From assembly GCA_947647615.1 (NCBI GenBank), contig CANSKS010000024.1, forward strand, positions 1 to 41,828: DNA of 41,828 bases, given 5' to 3'. The notes under the pieces were generated by a model, which worked only from the letters and a program-made list of their open reading frames with translations, was not told where the DNA came from and made no database searches. Shown one piece after another: positions 31,009 to 39,503 of the stretch. A program made the position numbers and the translations under genes. Every line of letters starts with the position of its first letter. The first letter of the stretch is position 1. The stretch is from an uncultured Neglectibacter sp. Lineage in GTDB: Bacteria > Bacillota > Clostridia > Oscillospirales > Acutalibacteraceae.

Positions 31009-31029
31009 CGGGGAAGGGATGGCGTTTCT

Positions 31030-31797
31030 ATGGCAGTGGTGCAGGAGATTTTTGACGTGATAGATCAGGTAGCGCCTTTTTCCCAGGCCATGGAGTTCGA
31101 CAATGTGGGCCTGCTGGTGGGAGACCTGGCTTGCTCGGTTTCCAAGGTTTTGCTGGCTTTGGACATTACGCCGGAGGTGGTGGCGGAAGCGGAAGAGGTT
31201 TCCGCCGGGCTGGTCATTAGCCATCATCCGGTAATTTTTCATCCGCTGAAGCGTTTGGACGCTCAAAGCGTGCCCTATTTGCTGGCGGAAAAAGGAATAG
31301 CTGCCCTGTGCTGCCACACCAACTTAGACCTTTCCCAAAAGGTTGGAGTCAATGTGGCTCTGGCCCGGAGGTTGGGGCTGGAAGAGATAAAGGGAGAACT
31401 GGCCTGCGGGTCCGGTTACATCCTTTATTCCGGCATGCTGCGGGAAGCGATGGCACCGGAGACCTTTGCGGCCTATGGAAAAGAACGTCTGAACAGCGAT
31501 AGGGTACGGTTGGTTCCGGGGCAAAGAGAGGTCCGAAAGGTGTGCCTTTGCAGCGGAGCCGGAGGCGAGTACCTGGCCCAGGCGGCCCAAGCGGGCGGGG
31601 ATGCATTTTTGACCGGTGAGCTGCGCCACCATGAGGCCCTGGAAGCGGCCGCCCTGGGCATCACCGCTTTGGAAGCCGGCCACTACGAAACCGAAAAACC
31701 CTTCGGGGAGCTGCTGGCCTCTTATCTGAGCGAAAAGTTTCCTCAGACCGAATTTTTGCTTTCTAAGCGAGAAAAGCCGCCCTTTTTGGGCCGCTGA
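31030..31797 (+). CDS. Nif3-like dinuclear metal centre protein
   Basis: The 255-residue protein belongs to the Nif3/YqfO/DUF34 family. Metal ligands are visible in SHHPVIFHPLK, CCHTNLD and AGHYETE. Members form toroidal hexamers with two metals per subunit; the older GTP cyclohydrolase 1 type 2 annotation is not well supported. The length is that of the short form without the PII-like insert. It starts 21 bases after trmK. Confidence 0.93.
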   Translation: MAVVQEIFDVIDQVAPFSQAMEFDNVGLLVGDLACSVSKVLLALDITPEVVAEAEEVSAGLVISHHPVIFHPLKRLDAQSVPYLLAEKGIAALCCHTNLDLSQKVGVNVALARRLGLEEIKGELACGSGYILYSGMLREAMAPETFAAYGKERLNSDRVRLVPGQREVRKVCLCSGAGGEYLAQAAQAGGDAFLTGELRHHEALEAAALGITALEAGHYETEKPFGELLASYLSEKFPQTEFLLSKREKPPFLGR

Positions 31798-31814
31798 ACA
31801 AAGGAGTGTGAAAC

Positions 31815-33575
31815 ATGGCCTTAGACGGCGGGTTTCTTCGCCACTTGAAGCGGGAGATCGAGGAAAAGCTTCTTGGCGGTCGTATCGATAAAATTCATCA
31901 GCCGAATCGTGAAGAACTGGTAGTTTCTTTTCGCACACGGGAAAGCGCTTATAAATTGTTGCTCTCTACCCGCGCCAACAGTGCCCGGGTTCATTTTACC
32001 ACAGTTCCTTTGGAAAACCCAAAGCAACCGCCCATGCTTTGTATGCTGCTCCGAAAAAAACTGCAGGGAGCAAAGCTTATTGGCTTGCGTCAGCCCGGCC
32101 TGGAGCGGCTGCTGCATTTCGATTTCGATACTGTAAACGAGCTGGGCGATCATGTAACCCTTACCCTTACCATTGAGATCATGGGCCGGTACAGCAACGT
32201 GATTTTGTGGGAAGAAGGCGGCAAGATCATAGACGCTTTGAAAAGAGTAGATGCGGAAATGTCTTCCCAGCGGTTGGTGCTGCCGGGGCTGAGCTACCAG
32301 CTCCCTCCGCCCCAAAATAAGCTTTGCCTGTTGGATTGTACCGTGCCGGAAGTGACCGAGGCAGTTCGGGCTATTCCGGGAGATATGGAACTGTCCAAGG
32401 CCCTGCTTTTGGTGCTCCAGGGCGTTTCTCCTGTTGTGTGCCGGGAACTTCAGCACCAGGTTGGCCGCGGTAAGGATGTGTTTATTAAAGAGATGGGAGA
32501 GGAAGAGGAATTCCGTTTGGGGTATTTTTGCCAGAAGCTGAAAGACACCCTGGAACAGGTTTCCGGAAAGCCTCACATGGCAGTGAACCGGCAAAAGAAG
32601 CCAATGGACTTCTCCTTTTTGGAGATCCGCCAGTATGGCACAGCTGCGGTGACCTATGAAGAAGAAAGTTTTTCTCAGCTTTTAGATAGGTTTTATTTGG
32701 AAAAAGACCAGCTGGAGCGGATGCGGGTACGGGAACAGGATTTGCTGCGCTTGCTCTCCAATGCTTCGGAAAGGCTGGCGCGAAAGATCAATAATCAAAA
32801 AGCGGAGCTGGACCAATGTGCCCAGCGGGAGGCGTTGCGCGTGGCGGGAGATTTGCTCAGTGCTAACCTTTACCGTATCCCAAAGGGAGCTTCCCTGGTA
32901 GAACTGCCGGATTTTTACGAGGAAGGGGAGCCCCTCCGGACTATAAAGCTGGACCCGGCGCTGAATCCCACTCAAAACGCCCAAAAATATTATAAAGAAT
33001 ACAGGAAGGCCAAGACTGCCGAGGAAAAACTAAACCAGCAGATCGGTCTTGCTCAAAAGGAATTGGAATATTTAGACACTGTATTCGATGCCCTTTCCCG
33101 GGCCACTACTGCTCAGGATCTGGCAGAAATACGGGCGGAGCTGGGGGAGCAGGGCTATGTCCGTGTGCTGCGCAGCAAAAAAGAAAAGCCTGCCGCTCTG
33201 GGGGAACCGCTAAAATTTCAGGTGACCGATGGCTTTACTGTATTGGTAGGCCGCAATAACAGGCAAAATGATAAACTCACGTTAAAAACCGCCAGAAATC
33301 AAGACATTTGGTTCCATACCAAGAACATTCCGGGCTCCCATACGGTGTTGATCACCGAAGGGAAAGAGCCTACGCCTCAAGCCATGACAGAGGCTGCTGT
33401 TTTGGCGGCCAGGCATAGCAAAGCCAAAGATTCTTCCCAGGTACCTGTAGATTATACCCAGGTGCGAAATGTGAACAAGCCCCAGGGGGCAAAACCGGGA
33501 ATGGTGATTTATGTGAATTATAAGACCTTGTTCGTAGATCCGAACGCAGGAGTGGGGGAAACAAAAAGCGAGTAA
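31815..33575 (+). CDS. rqcH: Rqc2 homolog RqcH (NFACT family)
   Basis: The 586-residue protein has the NFACT-N domain (LKREIEEKLLGGRIDKIHQPN), HhH and coiled-coil regions to about residue 430, and the C-terminal NFACT-R domain (VGRNNRQNDKLTLKTARNQD, IPGSHTVL). RqcH binds obstructed 50S subunits and directs alanine tailing of stalled peptides for degradation. Older annotations call it fibronectin-binding protein. It begins 17 bases after the Nif3-like gene, behind AAAGGAGTG. Confidence 0.94.
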   Translation: MALDGGFLRHLKREIEEKLLGGRIDKIHQPNREELVVSFRTRESAYKLLLSTRANSARVHFTTVPLENPKQPPMLCMLLRKKLQGAKLIGLRQPGLERLLHFDFDTVNELGDHVTLTLTIEIMGRYSNVILWEEGGKIIDALKRVDAEMSSQRLVLPGLSYQLPPPQNKLCLLDCTVPEVTEAVRAIPGDMELSKALLLVLQGVSPVVCRELQHQVGRGKDVFIKEMGEEEEFRLGYFCQKLKDTLEQVSGKPHMAVNRQKKPMDFSFLEIRQYGTAAVTYEEESFSQLLDRFYLEKDQLERMRVREQDLLRLLSNASERLARKINNQKAELDQCAQREALRVAGDLLSANLYRIPKGASLVELPDFYEEGEPLRTIKLDPALNPTQNAQKYYKEYRKAKTAEEKLNQQIGLAQKELEYLDTVFDALSRATTAQDLAEIRAELGEQGYVRVLRSKKEKPAALGEPLKFQVTDGFTVLVGRNNRQNDKLTLKTARNQDIWFHTKNIPGSHTVLITEGKEPTPQAMTEAAVLAARHSKAKDSSQVPVDYTQVRNVNKPQGAKPGMVIYVNYKTLFVDPNAGVGETKSE

Positions 33576-33597
33576 TTGTAGATAGGAGGCGATCAGG

Positions 33598-35316
33598 ATG
33601 AGGAAAATCTGGCAAGGGGTAGCGGCTTCTCCTGGAGTCAGTGTAGGAAAAATACTCTGGTACCGGGAGCAAGAACTGAAATACCAGCATACCTTTGTGG
33701 AAAACACCGCTTTGGAAATAGAACGTTACCGACAGGCTCAGAACCAATTTTGTTCTTACACCGAAGAACAGGCCCAGCTGGCTGCTTCCGATGTGGGAGA
33801 TGCCCAGGCGGAGATCATCCGCACTCATGTGGCTCTGGCTAGAGACCCTTATTTGGTGGGGCAAATCGAAGGCCGCATTGCCGCCAATCAATGCGCGGAA
33901 GCGGCAATAGAAGCCGCCTGCGGTTCCTTTATGGCCTTGCTTTCGGAATCGCAGAGTGAACTGATCCGTCAAAGAGCCTCCGATGTATGGGATGTGCAGA
34001 ACAGCATGCTGCGCCTTTTGCTACATGTACCGGAGAAGGACCTTTCTTCGGCGGAACCGGGCACAGTGCTGGTGGCCGATGAAATCTCTCCGTCTGTGAC
34101 GGTGCGCATCGACCCAAAACGGATCATCGGCATTATTACCAGAAAGGGCGGGCCTATGTCGCACAGCGCTATTCTGGCCCGCGCGCTGGAGATTCCGGCG
34201 GTGCTGGGTGTGACGGAGCTTCCAAAAGAGGTGGACACAGAGGGTTTGCCTATTATTGTGGACGGATATCTGGGCCAGGCAATGGTAGAACCCAACCCGT
34301 GGGAACTTTCTGTGTACATAAAAAAGCAAGCTGCAGGCTTGCGCTACCGGAATGAACTGAAAAAGTTTGCTACCCGGGAAACCAGAACAGCCGATGGACG
34401 TCGGTTTCACCTTGCCGTCAACGTGGGCGGGCCAGAGGAAGCCATGCGCATGGCCAGCTACCGCCCGGAGGGAATTGGCCTGCTCCGTTCGGAATTTGTG
34501 TATATGAGCCAGCTGGATTTTCCCGGGGAGGAAGTTCAATTGGACGCTTATCGCAGGACCATTATGGTCGCGGGCGGCGCCCCCACCGTGATCAGGACCT
34601 TAGACATTGGCGGCGACAAGGCCTTGCCCTATTTAAAACTGGAAAACGAGGAAAATCCCTTCCTGGGGTACCGGGGCATTCGCTTTTCTTTGGGGGACTT
34701 GGACGTTTTCCGCACGCAACTAAGAGCGATTCTGCGTTCCAGCATTTATGGCCCGGTAAGCGTAATGCTGCCCTTTGTCACAAGCATAGAAGAAGTCCGG
34801 GCGGCGAAGGAGCAGTTGGCTTTGGCCAAAGAAGAGCTGAAAAGCACCGGAACGGAATTCCGGGAAGATATCTCCCTTGGAATCATGATAGAAACTGCCG
34901 CCGCTGTGATCATGGCGGACCGGTTGGCGAAAGAGGTGGATTTTTTTAGCATTGGCACCAACGACCTTACCCAATATATGCTTTCGGTAGATAGGGGGAA
35001 CGCTCAGGTAGCAGAGCGTTATTCCTATTGTGACCCCGCACTGCTGCGGGCGGTGAAATGGGCGGTGGAAAAGGGGAAAGCGGCAGGAATCCGCGTGGGA
35101 GTATGCGGGGAAGCGGCTTCCGATCCACTTCTGACGCCGGTGTTCCTTGCCTTGAAGGCAGATAGGCTGAGTGTTTCACCCGGGGCGGTGCTGCCTGTTC
35201 GCCGAGAAATTTCTTTGTGGACCATGGAAGAGGCAAACCAGTTGACGGAAAAGGTTTTTAGCCTCTCTACAGAAAAGGAGGTCCGGGCATTGTTGGAACA
35301 GGAGCGCCGTGGATGA
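33598..35316 (+). CDS. ptsI: PTS enzyme I (phosphoenolpyruvate-protein phosphotransferase)
   Basis: The 572-residue enzyme transfers phosphate from PEP to HPr. The phosphorylated histidine is about residue 189, in GGPMSHSAILARALEIPAVLG. The PEP-binding TIM barrel contains EGIGLLRSEFVYM, LDIGGDKALPYL, FFSIGTNDLTQYML and the catalytic cysteine in VGVCGEAASD. An AGGAGGCG site precedes the ATG. No HPr gene is adjacent. Its stop overlaps the cca start (ATGA), so the two are translationally coupled. Confidence 0.95.
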   Translation: MRKIWQGVAASPGVSVGKILWYREQELKYQHTFVENTALEIERYRQAQNQFCSYTEEQAQLAASDVGDAQAEIIRTHVALARDPYLVGQIEGRIAANQCAEAAIEAACGSFMALLSESQSELIRQRASDVWDVQNSMLRLLLHVPEKDLSSAEPGTVLVADEISPSVTVRIDPKRIIGIITRKGGPMSHSAILARALEIPAVLGVTELPKEVDTEGLPIIVDGYLGQAMVEPNPWELSVYIKKQAAGLRYRNELKKFATRETRTADGRRFHLAVNVGGPEEAMRMASYRPEGIGLLRSEFVYMSQLDFPGEEVQLDAYRRTIMVAGGAPTVIRTLDIGGDKALPYLKLENEENPFLGYRGIRFSLGDLDVFRTQLRAILRSSIYGPVSVMLPFVTSIEEVRAAKEQLALAKEELKSTGTEFREDISLGIMIETAAAVIMADRLAKEVDFFSIGTNDLTQYMLSVDRGNAQVAERYSYCDPALLRAVKWAVEKGKAAGIRVGVCGEAASDPLLTPVFLALKADRLSVSPGAVLPVRREISLWTMEEANQLTEKVFSLSTEKEVRALLEQERRG

Positions 35317-36695
35317 GCGCTTGGCTGGATTCGATTTTTTGCCCATCACATATTACCGGGGTTTTGGAACAGCTGGAACAGCAGGGCCATGAAGCTTGGT
35401 GTGTAGGCGGATGCGTCAGAGATGGCCTGCTGGGGCATATCCCTTCCGATTGGGATATCGCTACTGCGGCGGAACCTCAGGAGATAAAGGCCTGTTTTTC
35501 CGGCCTTCCCACTATCGATACCGGACTTCGTCATGGCACGGTGACATTGCTCTTGCCAGAGGGCCCCACGGAAATCACCACATTTCGTATAGAAGGGGAT
35601 TATTCCGATTCCCGCCGTCCAGACCGGGTATGGTTTTCCAAATCCCTGCGGGAAGATCTGTCCCGTAGGGATTTTACCATAAACGCTATGGCCTATAGCC
35701 CTTCCCGGGGCTTTGCCGATCCTTTCGGCGGCAGAGAAGATTTGGAAAAAGGGCTCATACGCTGTGTGGGGAACCCGGAAAAACGGTTTTCCGAAGACGC
35801 TTTGCGGATTCTTCGCTGCCTTCGATTTTCGGCGGTACTGGGGTTTTCTGTGGAGGCCTCTACGGCCAAAGCCGCTTTTGAAAAAAAGGCAGGCCTTACT
35901 CTTCTTTCTTGGGAAAGAGTGCAGGCCGAGCTGAGAAAATTGCTGTGCGGCAGTGAGGCGGCCCAGGTTTTGGGACGGTATAAGGAAATCTTGTTTGCGC
36001 TTTTTCCGGAGCTGTCGTCCATGGAGGGCTGTGAACAAAAAAATCCTTACCATTGCTTCGATGTTTGGGAACATACCTTGAAGGTGTTGGCAGCTGTGCC
36101 GGCGGAATTTTCCCTTCGAATGGCGGCTCTTCTTCACGATTGTGGGAAGCCCGCTTGTAAGTCTACCGATACAGCCGGGGTTGATCATTTCTTCGGTCAC
36201 AGCAAGGCGAGCGAAGCTATGGCGGAGGAGATTTTAAAGAAGCTGCGCTGTTCGGCTTTGGAAATCCAGGAAATTTGCCATCTTATCCGTTTTCACAGCC
36301 AAGAGCTGCCGTTTACTTCCCAGCGAATTAAACGGATCTTCAACTGCTTCGGCGAAGGTTTCTTCTTTTCGCTGCTGTGCCTGATGCAGGCAGATCTACG
36401 GGCGCAGCCAGCCGTCTTATGGGAAGAGCGCTTTGCTCAGCTTGCTCAGGCAGAAGCAATGGCAAAAGCGATTTTGGAAAAGAAGGAATGCTTTTCCTTG
36501 AAAGATTTGGCAATCAATGGGAATGACCTTTTAAAGCTGGGATTTCCACAGGGGAAAAGTTTAGGAGACGCTTTAAAAGATCTTTTAGAGCAGGTGATTG
36601 AGGGCAGCTTGGCCAATGAAAGGCAAGCGCTGCTCTCCCAGGCGAAGAATTATTTATGCCGTGCAACCAAAACTACTAGTAAACTGAAATGGTAA
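35313..36695 (+). CDS. cca: CCA tRNA nucleotidyltransferase with HD domain
   Basis: The 460-residue enzyme adds or repairs the tRNA 3' CCA end. The nucleotidyltransferase head has GGCVRDGLLG and the metal-binding DWD (SDWDIATA), followed by RRDFTINAMAY and RFSEDALRILRCLRF. A C-terminal HD phosphohydrolase domain (ALLHDCGKP) follows. It starts within the ptsI stop codon and is the last gene before the terminator at 36699 that marks the edge of the ordinary chromosome. Confidence 0.95.
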   Translation: MSAWLDSIFCPSHITGVLEQLEQQGHEAWCVGGCVRDGLLGHIPSDWDIATAAEPQEIKACFSGLPTIDTGLRHGTVTLLLPEGPTEITTFRIEGDYSDSRRPDRVWFSKSLREDLSRRDFTINAMAYSPSRGFADPFGGREDLEKGLIRCVGNPEKRFSEDALRILRCLRFSAVLGFSVEASTAKAAFEKKAGLTLLSWERVQAELRKLLCGSEAAQVLGRYKEILFALFPELSSMEGCEQKNPYHCFDVWEHTLKVLAAVPAEFSLRMAALLHDCGKPACKSTDTAGVDHFFGHSKASEAMAEEILKKLRCSALEIQEICHLIRFHSQELPFTSQRIKRIFNCFGEGFFFSLLCLMQADLRAQPAVLWEERFAQLAQAEAMAKAILEKKECFSLKDLAINGNDLLKLGFPQGKSLGDALKDLLEQVIEGSLANERQALLSQAKNYLCRATKTTSKLKW

Positions 36696-36698
36696 AAA

Positions 36699-36735
36699 GA
36701 TAGTAGACACAAGGAACCGTGTCTACTATCTTTTT
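36699..36735 (+). terminator. Terminator of the trmK-to-cca gene run
   Basis: GATAGTAGACAC (36699-36710) pairs perfectly with GTGTCTACTATC (36719-36730) around eight bases, followed by TTTTT. Confidence 0.93.
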
Positions 36736-36810
36736 ATTCCGTTGAATATTCCCCAATGGGCGATATACTTGTCATGTACTGTTTCAGTCATGTATGGAGG
36801 TGAAAATCAT

Positions 36811-37020
36811 TTGAAAATAAAACTTGCCGTTAGCAAGAAGCATTACGATGAAATCAAAACTATGCTCCCTGAACACGGGATAGAAATAGGCGATAACGCT
36901 GATTTGGTATTAAGTGAAAGCAACAGATTTCTTGACAGTTTAACTGTCAAGAACAAGGGAACAAATGGGCGTATCATATCAGCGCATACACCCCCGGAGC
37001 GGCTCTACCCCCAACTATGA
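36811..37020 (+). pseudogene. Truncated LytTR-type regulator fused out of frame to a methylase fragment
   Basis: A TTG start at 36811 lies behind GGAGGTG and a TTGAAT-16-TATACT promoter (36742-36769). The first 50 residues (MKIKLAVSKKHYDEIKTMLP, then DNADLVLSESNRFLDSLTVK) match the N-terminus of small LytTR-domain regulators of about 145 residues. The DNA-binding half is missing. From about 36960 the sequence switches to methylase-type DNA in another reading frame, and the frame stops at 37020. Confidence 0.6.
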
Positions 37021-37363
37021 CAAGTTTGAACGTCAGAGCTCCGAGCCTGCAGACGGGCGGCGTTACCCCTGTAACGTCCTGACGTTCCCCATGGTGGCCC
37101 ATACCATACACCTCACCCCAAAGCCGGTTGACCTGTGCGAATATCTCATACAGACCTACACCCGGCCCGGCGAGGTGGTGGCGGACATCTGCGCGGGGAG
37201 TGGCATAACGGCGGTGGCCGCCCTGAACACAGGCCGCCGCTATCTCTGTTTTGAAACGGTCCCGGCCATCTACGCTCCTGTGCTGGAGCGCATTGCAAAG
37301 GCGCAGGCTGCCGTGGAGGGGGGAAAATGGTCACCCGCAGTTGTCAACGGTCATTTTCATTGA
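36965..37363 (+). pseudogene. C-terminal fragment of a DNA adenine/cytosine-N4 methylase
   Basis: The 132-residue frame contains FPMVAHTIHLTPKPVDLCEY and ADICAGSGITAVAALNTGRRYLCFE, the C-terminal SAM-binding FxGxG-type block of DNA methylase family N6_N4_Mtase. The catalytic D/NPPY and N-terminal half are missing. The first residues (YQRIHPRSGSTPNYDKF) look like the interior of such a protein, so the gene was cut at the LytTR junction. GC content is higher than in the LytTR part. It overlaps the 3' end of the opposing PIN gene by 20 bases. Confidence 0.65.
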
Positions 37364-37759
37364 TGATGTCCAGCATTTCCTTGGGTGTTACTACAAAAGT
37401 CTTGACGGGAAAATGCTTGAGGTTGCCTGTGACGAGATAGGCGTCCCCGGCTTTCCGGGCTTCCATGACGACCTGATAAAAAACAGCGTCATCGGGATCG
37501 GGGATATAATCCTCAACAGGTGCAGCGTCTATAAAGATACCGCGCTTGATCAATCCGGCCAGGGCTACCTCAATATCGTGCCCATCAAACCTGAACTTGG
37601 GCCGGTGCAGGACATCGTTGTATTCCTCTAAAATGCCTCATGCAAAAGAGGAATGATGCGTCCGGTAAGGGCTTCCTCTAAAATTGTTCCGGGGACAGAC
37701 GCCCGGCCCAGCAGCGCGGAAACCACGACATTGGTATCAAGAACCACATAATATTTCAT
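37344..37759 (-). pseudogene. PIN-family toxin gene split by a frameshift
   Basis: The ATG at 37759 starts MKYYVVLDTNVVVSALLGRA, the PIN N-terminal strand with the first metal Asp. The frame hits TAG after LLHEAF. In the next frame the protein resumes as ILEEYNDVLHRPKF and continues through DPDDAVFYQVVMEARKAGDAYLVTGNLKHF, with the remaining acidic residues. A one-base loss near 37632, in the TAAAAT tract, explains the break. It was the RNase toxin partner of the RelB-like protein upstream and is presumably inactive unless the frameshift is a sequencing error. Confidence 0.75.
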
Positions 37760-37772
37760 AACTACATCTGTT

Positions 37773-38081
37773 TCATGTGTTTCTTGCTGCCCGGTCAGTC
37801 CGTGCCGTCGCAATCTCTGCATTGATCTCGTCCAGCGTCATACCTGCTGTTCCGTTTTTTTGTGCTGCATCACTGAGACTTTGCATAGCGCGAACTGCTC
37901 TTTCTGCCTTATAGTCCTGCTTTGGGAGTGTCATGGAAAACGGGACGCCGCCTACCACGACAGACCGCTTCAAAAACATTCGGATCGCCGTGGGCAGATC
38001 CAAGCCCAACTCGTCATAAACAGCGGAAGCCTGTGCTTTCAACTCATCATCAATCCTGACCTGCATCACACTGCTTGCCAT
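37773..38081 (-). CDS. RelB/DinJ-family antitoxin
   Basis: The 102-residue protein begins ASSVMQVRIDDELKAQASAVYDELGLDLPTAIRMFLKRSV, the ribbon-helix-helix DNA-binding region of RelB/DinJ antitoxins, followed by a flexible toxin-binding C-terminus. It lies 13 bases before the broken PIN toxin gene, the usual antitoxin-first order. It should repress its own promoter. With the toxin frameshifted it may be an orphan. Confidence 0.85.
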   Translation of the reverse strand: MASSVMQVRIDDELKAQASAVYDELGLDLPTAIRMFLKRSVVVGGVPFSMTLPKQDYKAERAVRAMQSLSDAAQKNGTAGMTLDEINAEIATARTDRAARNT

Positions 38082-38193
38082 AATAACATCTCTTTCACTT
38101 TATATGTGGTGGATTATATAGCTATTGTACTCTATTCTATGCGGTTTGTCAACGATTATCCACTTGATATAACTTTCAGAAGGAGGAAATTAA

Positions 38194-38697
38194 ATCCAAA
38201 AATACAATGTCATTTATGCCGATCCCCCGTGGCGGTATGCCCAAAAGGGCCTGCAGGGGGCGGCGGAGAAGCACTACCCCACAATGGGGATTGATGGACT
38301 GTGCGCATTGCCTGTGGCTGATATAGCGGCCCCGGACAGCCCCAACCACATCAACGCCATGGATATTCAGCTTGACATGGACAGCGGCGAAAGCCCATTT
38401 TCCATGAAGGCAGACTTCCTTTTGTCCCTGTGCGAGCTTGTGGTGGGCGGCAAGGAGGGCTTGCAGCCCATTGAAAAAACGGTGATAGACCGCTGTGTGC
38501 GGCAGGTGTACCGGGAGCTCACGCTGGGGATCGGGGACGGCAAAATGCCCCTGCTCCAAGATTTGTACGAGGAGCTTCTGAAACAGCCGGAGCTGGAGGC
38601 CCAGCGGGATATGCGGGAGCTCGTCACCATCAAGGGGAACGTGGATCATTTGCTCGGTGTGACCGGCGGGCGCGACAATAAGGAACAGGCGCGGTAG
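38194..38697 (+). pseudogene. In-frame chimera of MT-A70 methylase N-terminus and VirB4-like ATPase
   Basis: From about 38200 the frame reads KYNVIYADPPWRYAQKG, the DPPW catalytic region of MT-A70-type methylases. After APDS (about 38340) it switches to NHINAMDIQLDMDSGESPFS and FLLSLCELVVGGKEGLQPIEKTVIDRCVR, the interior of a VirB4/TraC-type conjugation ATPase. The last about 30 residues (VTIKGNVDHLLGVTGG) may derive from yet another gene. A GAAGGAGG site lies upstream, but the first codon there is ATC, so the first ATG is at 38284. It looks like a deletion scar. Confidence 0.65.
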
Positions 38698-38718
38698 CGG
38701 CCTGTGACGCAGACAATC

Positions 38719-38740
38719 TTTGGGACACTTTGTCCTAAAG
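38719..38740. repeat. GGGACA/TGTCC palindrome, left copy
   Basis: A near-palindromic 22-base element contains GGGACA and TGTCC around CTTT. It matches the element at 41321-41342 at 18 of 22 positions, in direct orientation. The two flank the MarR-MATE-KTR cargo. Confidence 0.5.
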
Positions 38741-38744
38741 GCCG

Positions 38745-38890
38745 GGTTTGGGGAAGGGTGCTGTGCGCCGGTGCGCACGTCCAGCGCTGACCGGAGCGGA
38801 AGCGGAGAACCCCCAACAAGCATTTTCGGCGGGCCTGCGGCCTGTCGAAAATTGCAAGCGTTATACGCTTGCCCTGTTTGCCGTTTCGTG
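38745..38890. other. Structured region resembling a mobile-element oriT
   Basis: Adjacent inverted repeats are present: ATTTTCG (38822-38828) with CGAAAAT (38846-38852), enclosing GGCC/GGCC, and GCAAGCG (38854-38860) with CGCTTGC (38866-38872). The sequence is GC-rich and codes for nothing. Such paired stem-loops next to a GCTTGCCC motif are typical of transfer origins upstream of mobilisation genes in clostridial elements. No relaxase gene is present in the window. Confidence 0.35.
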
Positions 38891-38994
38891 CGTTCTACAA
38901 ATGATACTGGCCTGGTAAATTACCTTTCTCAATAAAAAATGATACAGTAATGTAGCAAGTGCGGCCATCGAAATTAGATAGATTTCTCTTCAAA

Positions 38995-39034
38995 AATACT
39001 TGCGCGCGCACGCATATTATAGTATAATACTTGC
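38995..39034 (+). promoter_or_regulatory. MarR-operon promoter with operator repeats
   Basis: TTGCGC (39000-39005), a 17-base spacer and TATAAT (39023-39028) form the promoter. TATTATA-G-TATAATA (39015-39029) is a perfect palindrome over the -10. The nine-base direct repeat AATACTTGC at 38995-39003 and 39026-39034 flanks the promoter. This arrangement fits autorepression by the MarR protein. Confidence 0.6.
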
Positions 39035-39053
39035 TGTTAGGAGGAATATATCT

Positions 39054-39503
39054 ATGCGACTATTAAAGTGGCTTTCAGTAACAGACCGATTTTACAAAAT
39101 CTATTTGGACAAACAGCTTGCCCCTTTTGGAATCAACAACAGTCAATATATGTTCTTAATTAAAATCTGCCACTCACCTGGAATTTTGCAGGATTCTTTG
39201 TTGGATATGTTTTATGTTCATCCGAGCAATATTGTACGGACGGTTGCGGCATTAGAAAAGCAGGGAATGATTACACGCTCTCCCCATGATAAGGATAAGC
39301 GGACGTGTAAGCTGTATCCCACAGAAAGAGCATTGTCTATTATTGACGAGATACAGACGATATGCGAAAAGACAGAAGCTTTGTTATTGCAGGGTATGAG
39401 CGAATCCGATCAGACCCTTTTTATGGATTTCTTAATACAGGCGGGCAAAAATATCACATCAGAACTCCATATAGAGAGAAAGGGGGAGGAGTTCAATGAC
39501 TGA
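39054..39503 (+). CDS. MarR-family transcriptional regulator
   Basis: The 149-residue protein has the MarR winged-helix order: helix-turn-helix LQDSLLDMFYVHPSNIVRTVAALEKQGMI and the wing TRSPHDKDKRTCKLYPTERA. I chose the ATG at 39054, behind a strong AGGAGG, over upstream codons lying in the promoter. It overlaps the MATE gene by eight bases, so the two form an operon. It probably represses its own promoter and responds to a compound exported by the pump. The DNA is more AT-rich than the flanking mobile-element fragments. Confidence 0.9.
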   Translation: MRLLKWLSVTDRFYKIYLDKQLAPFGINNSQYMFLIKICHSPGILQDSLLDMFYVHPSNIVRTVAALEKQGMITRSPHDKDKRTCKLYPTERALSIIDEIQTICEKTEALLLQGMSESDQTLFMDFLIQAGKNITSELHIERKGEEFND

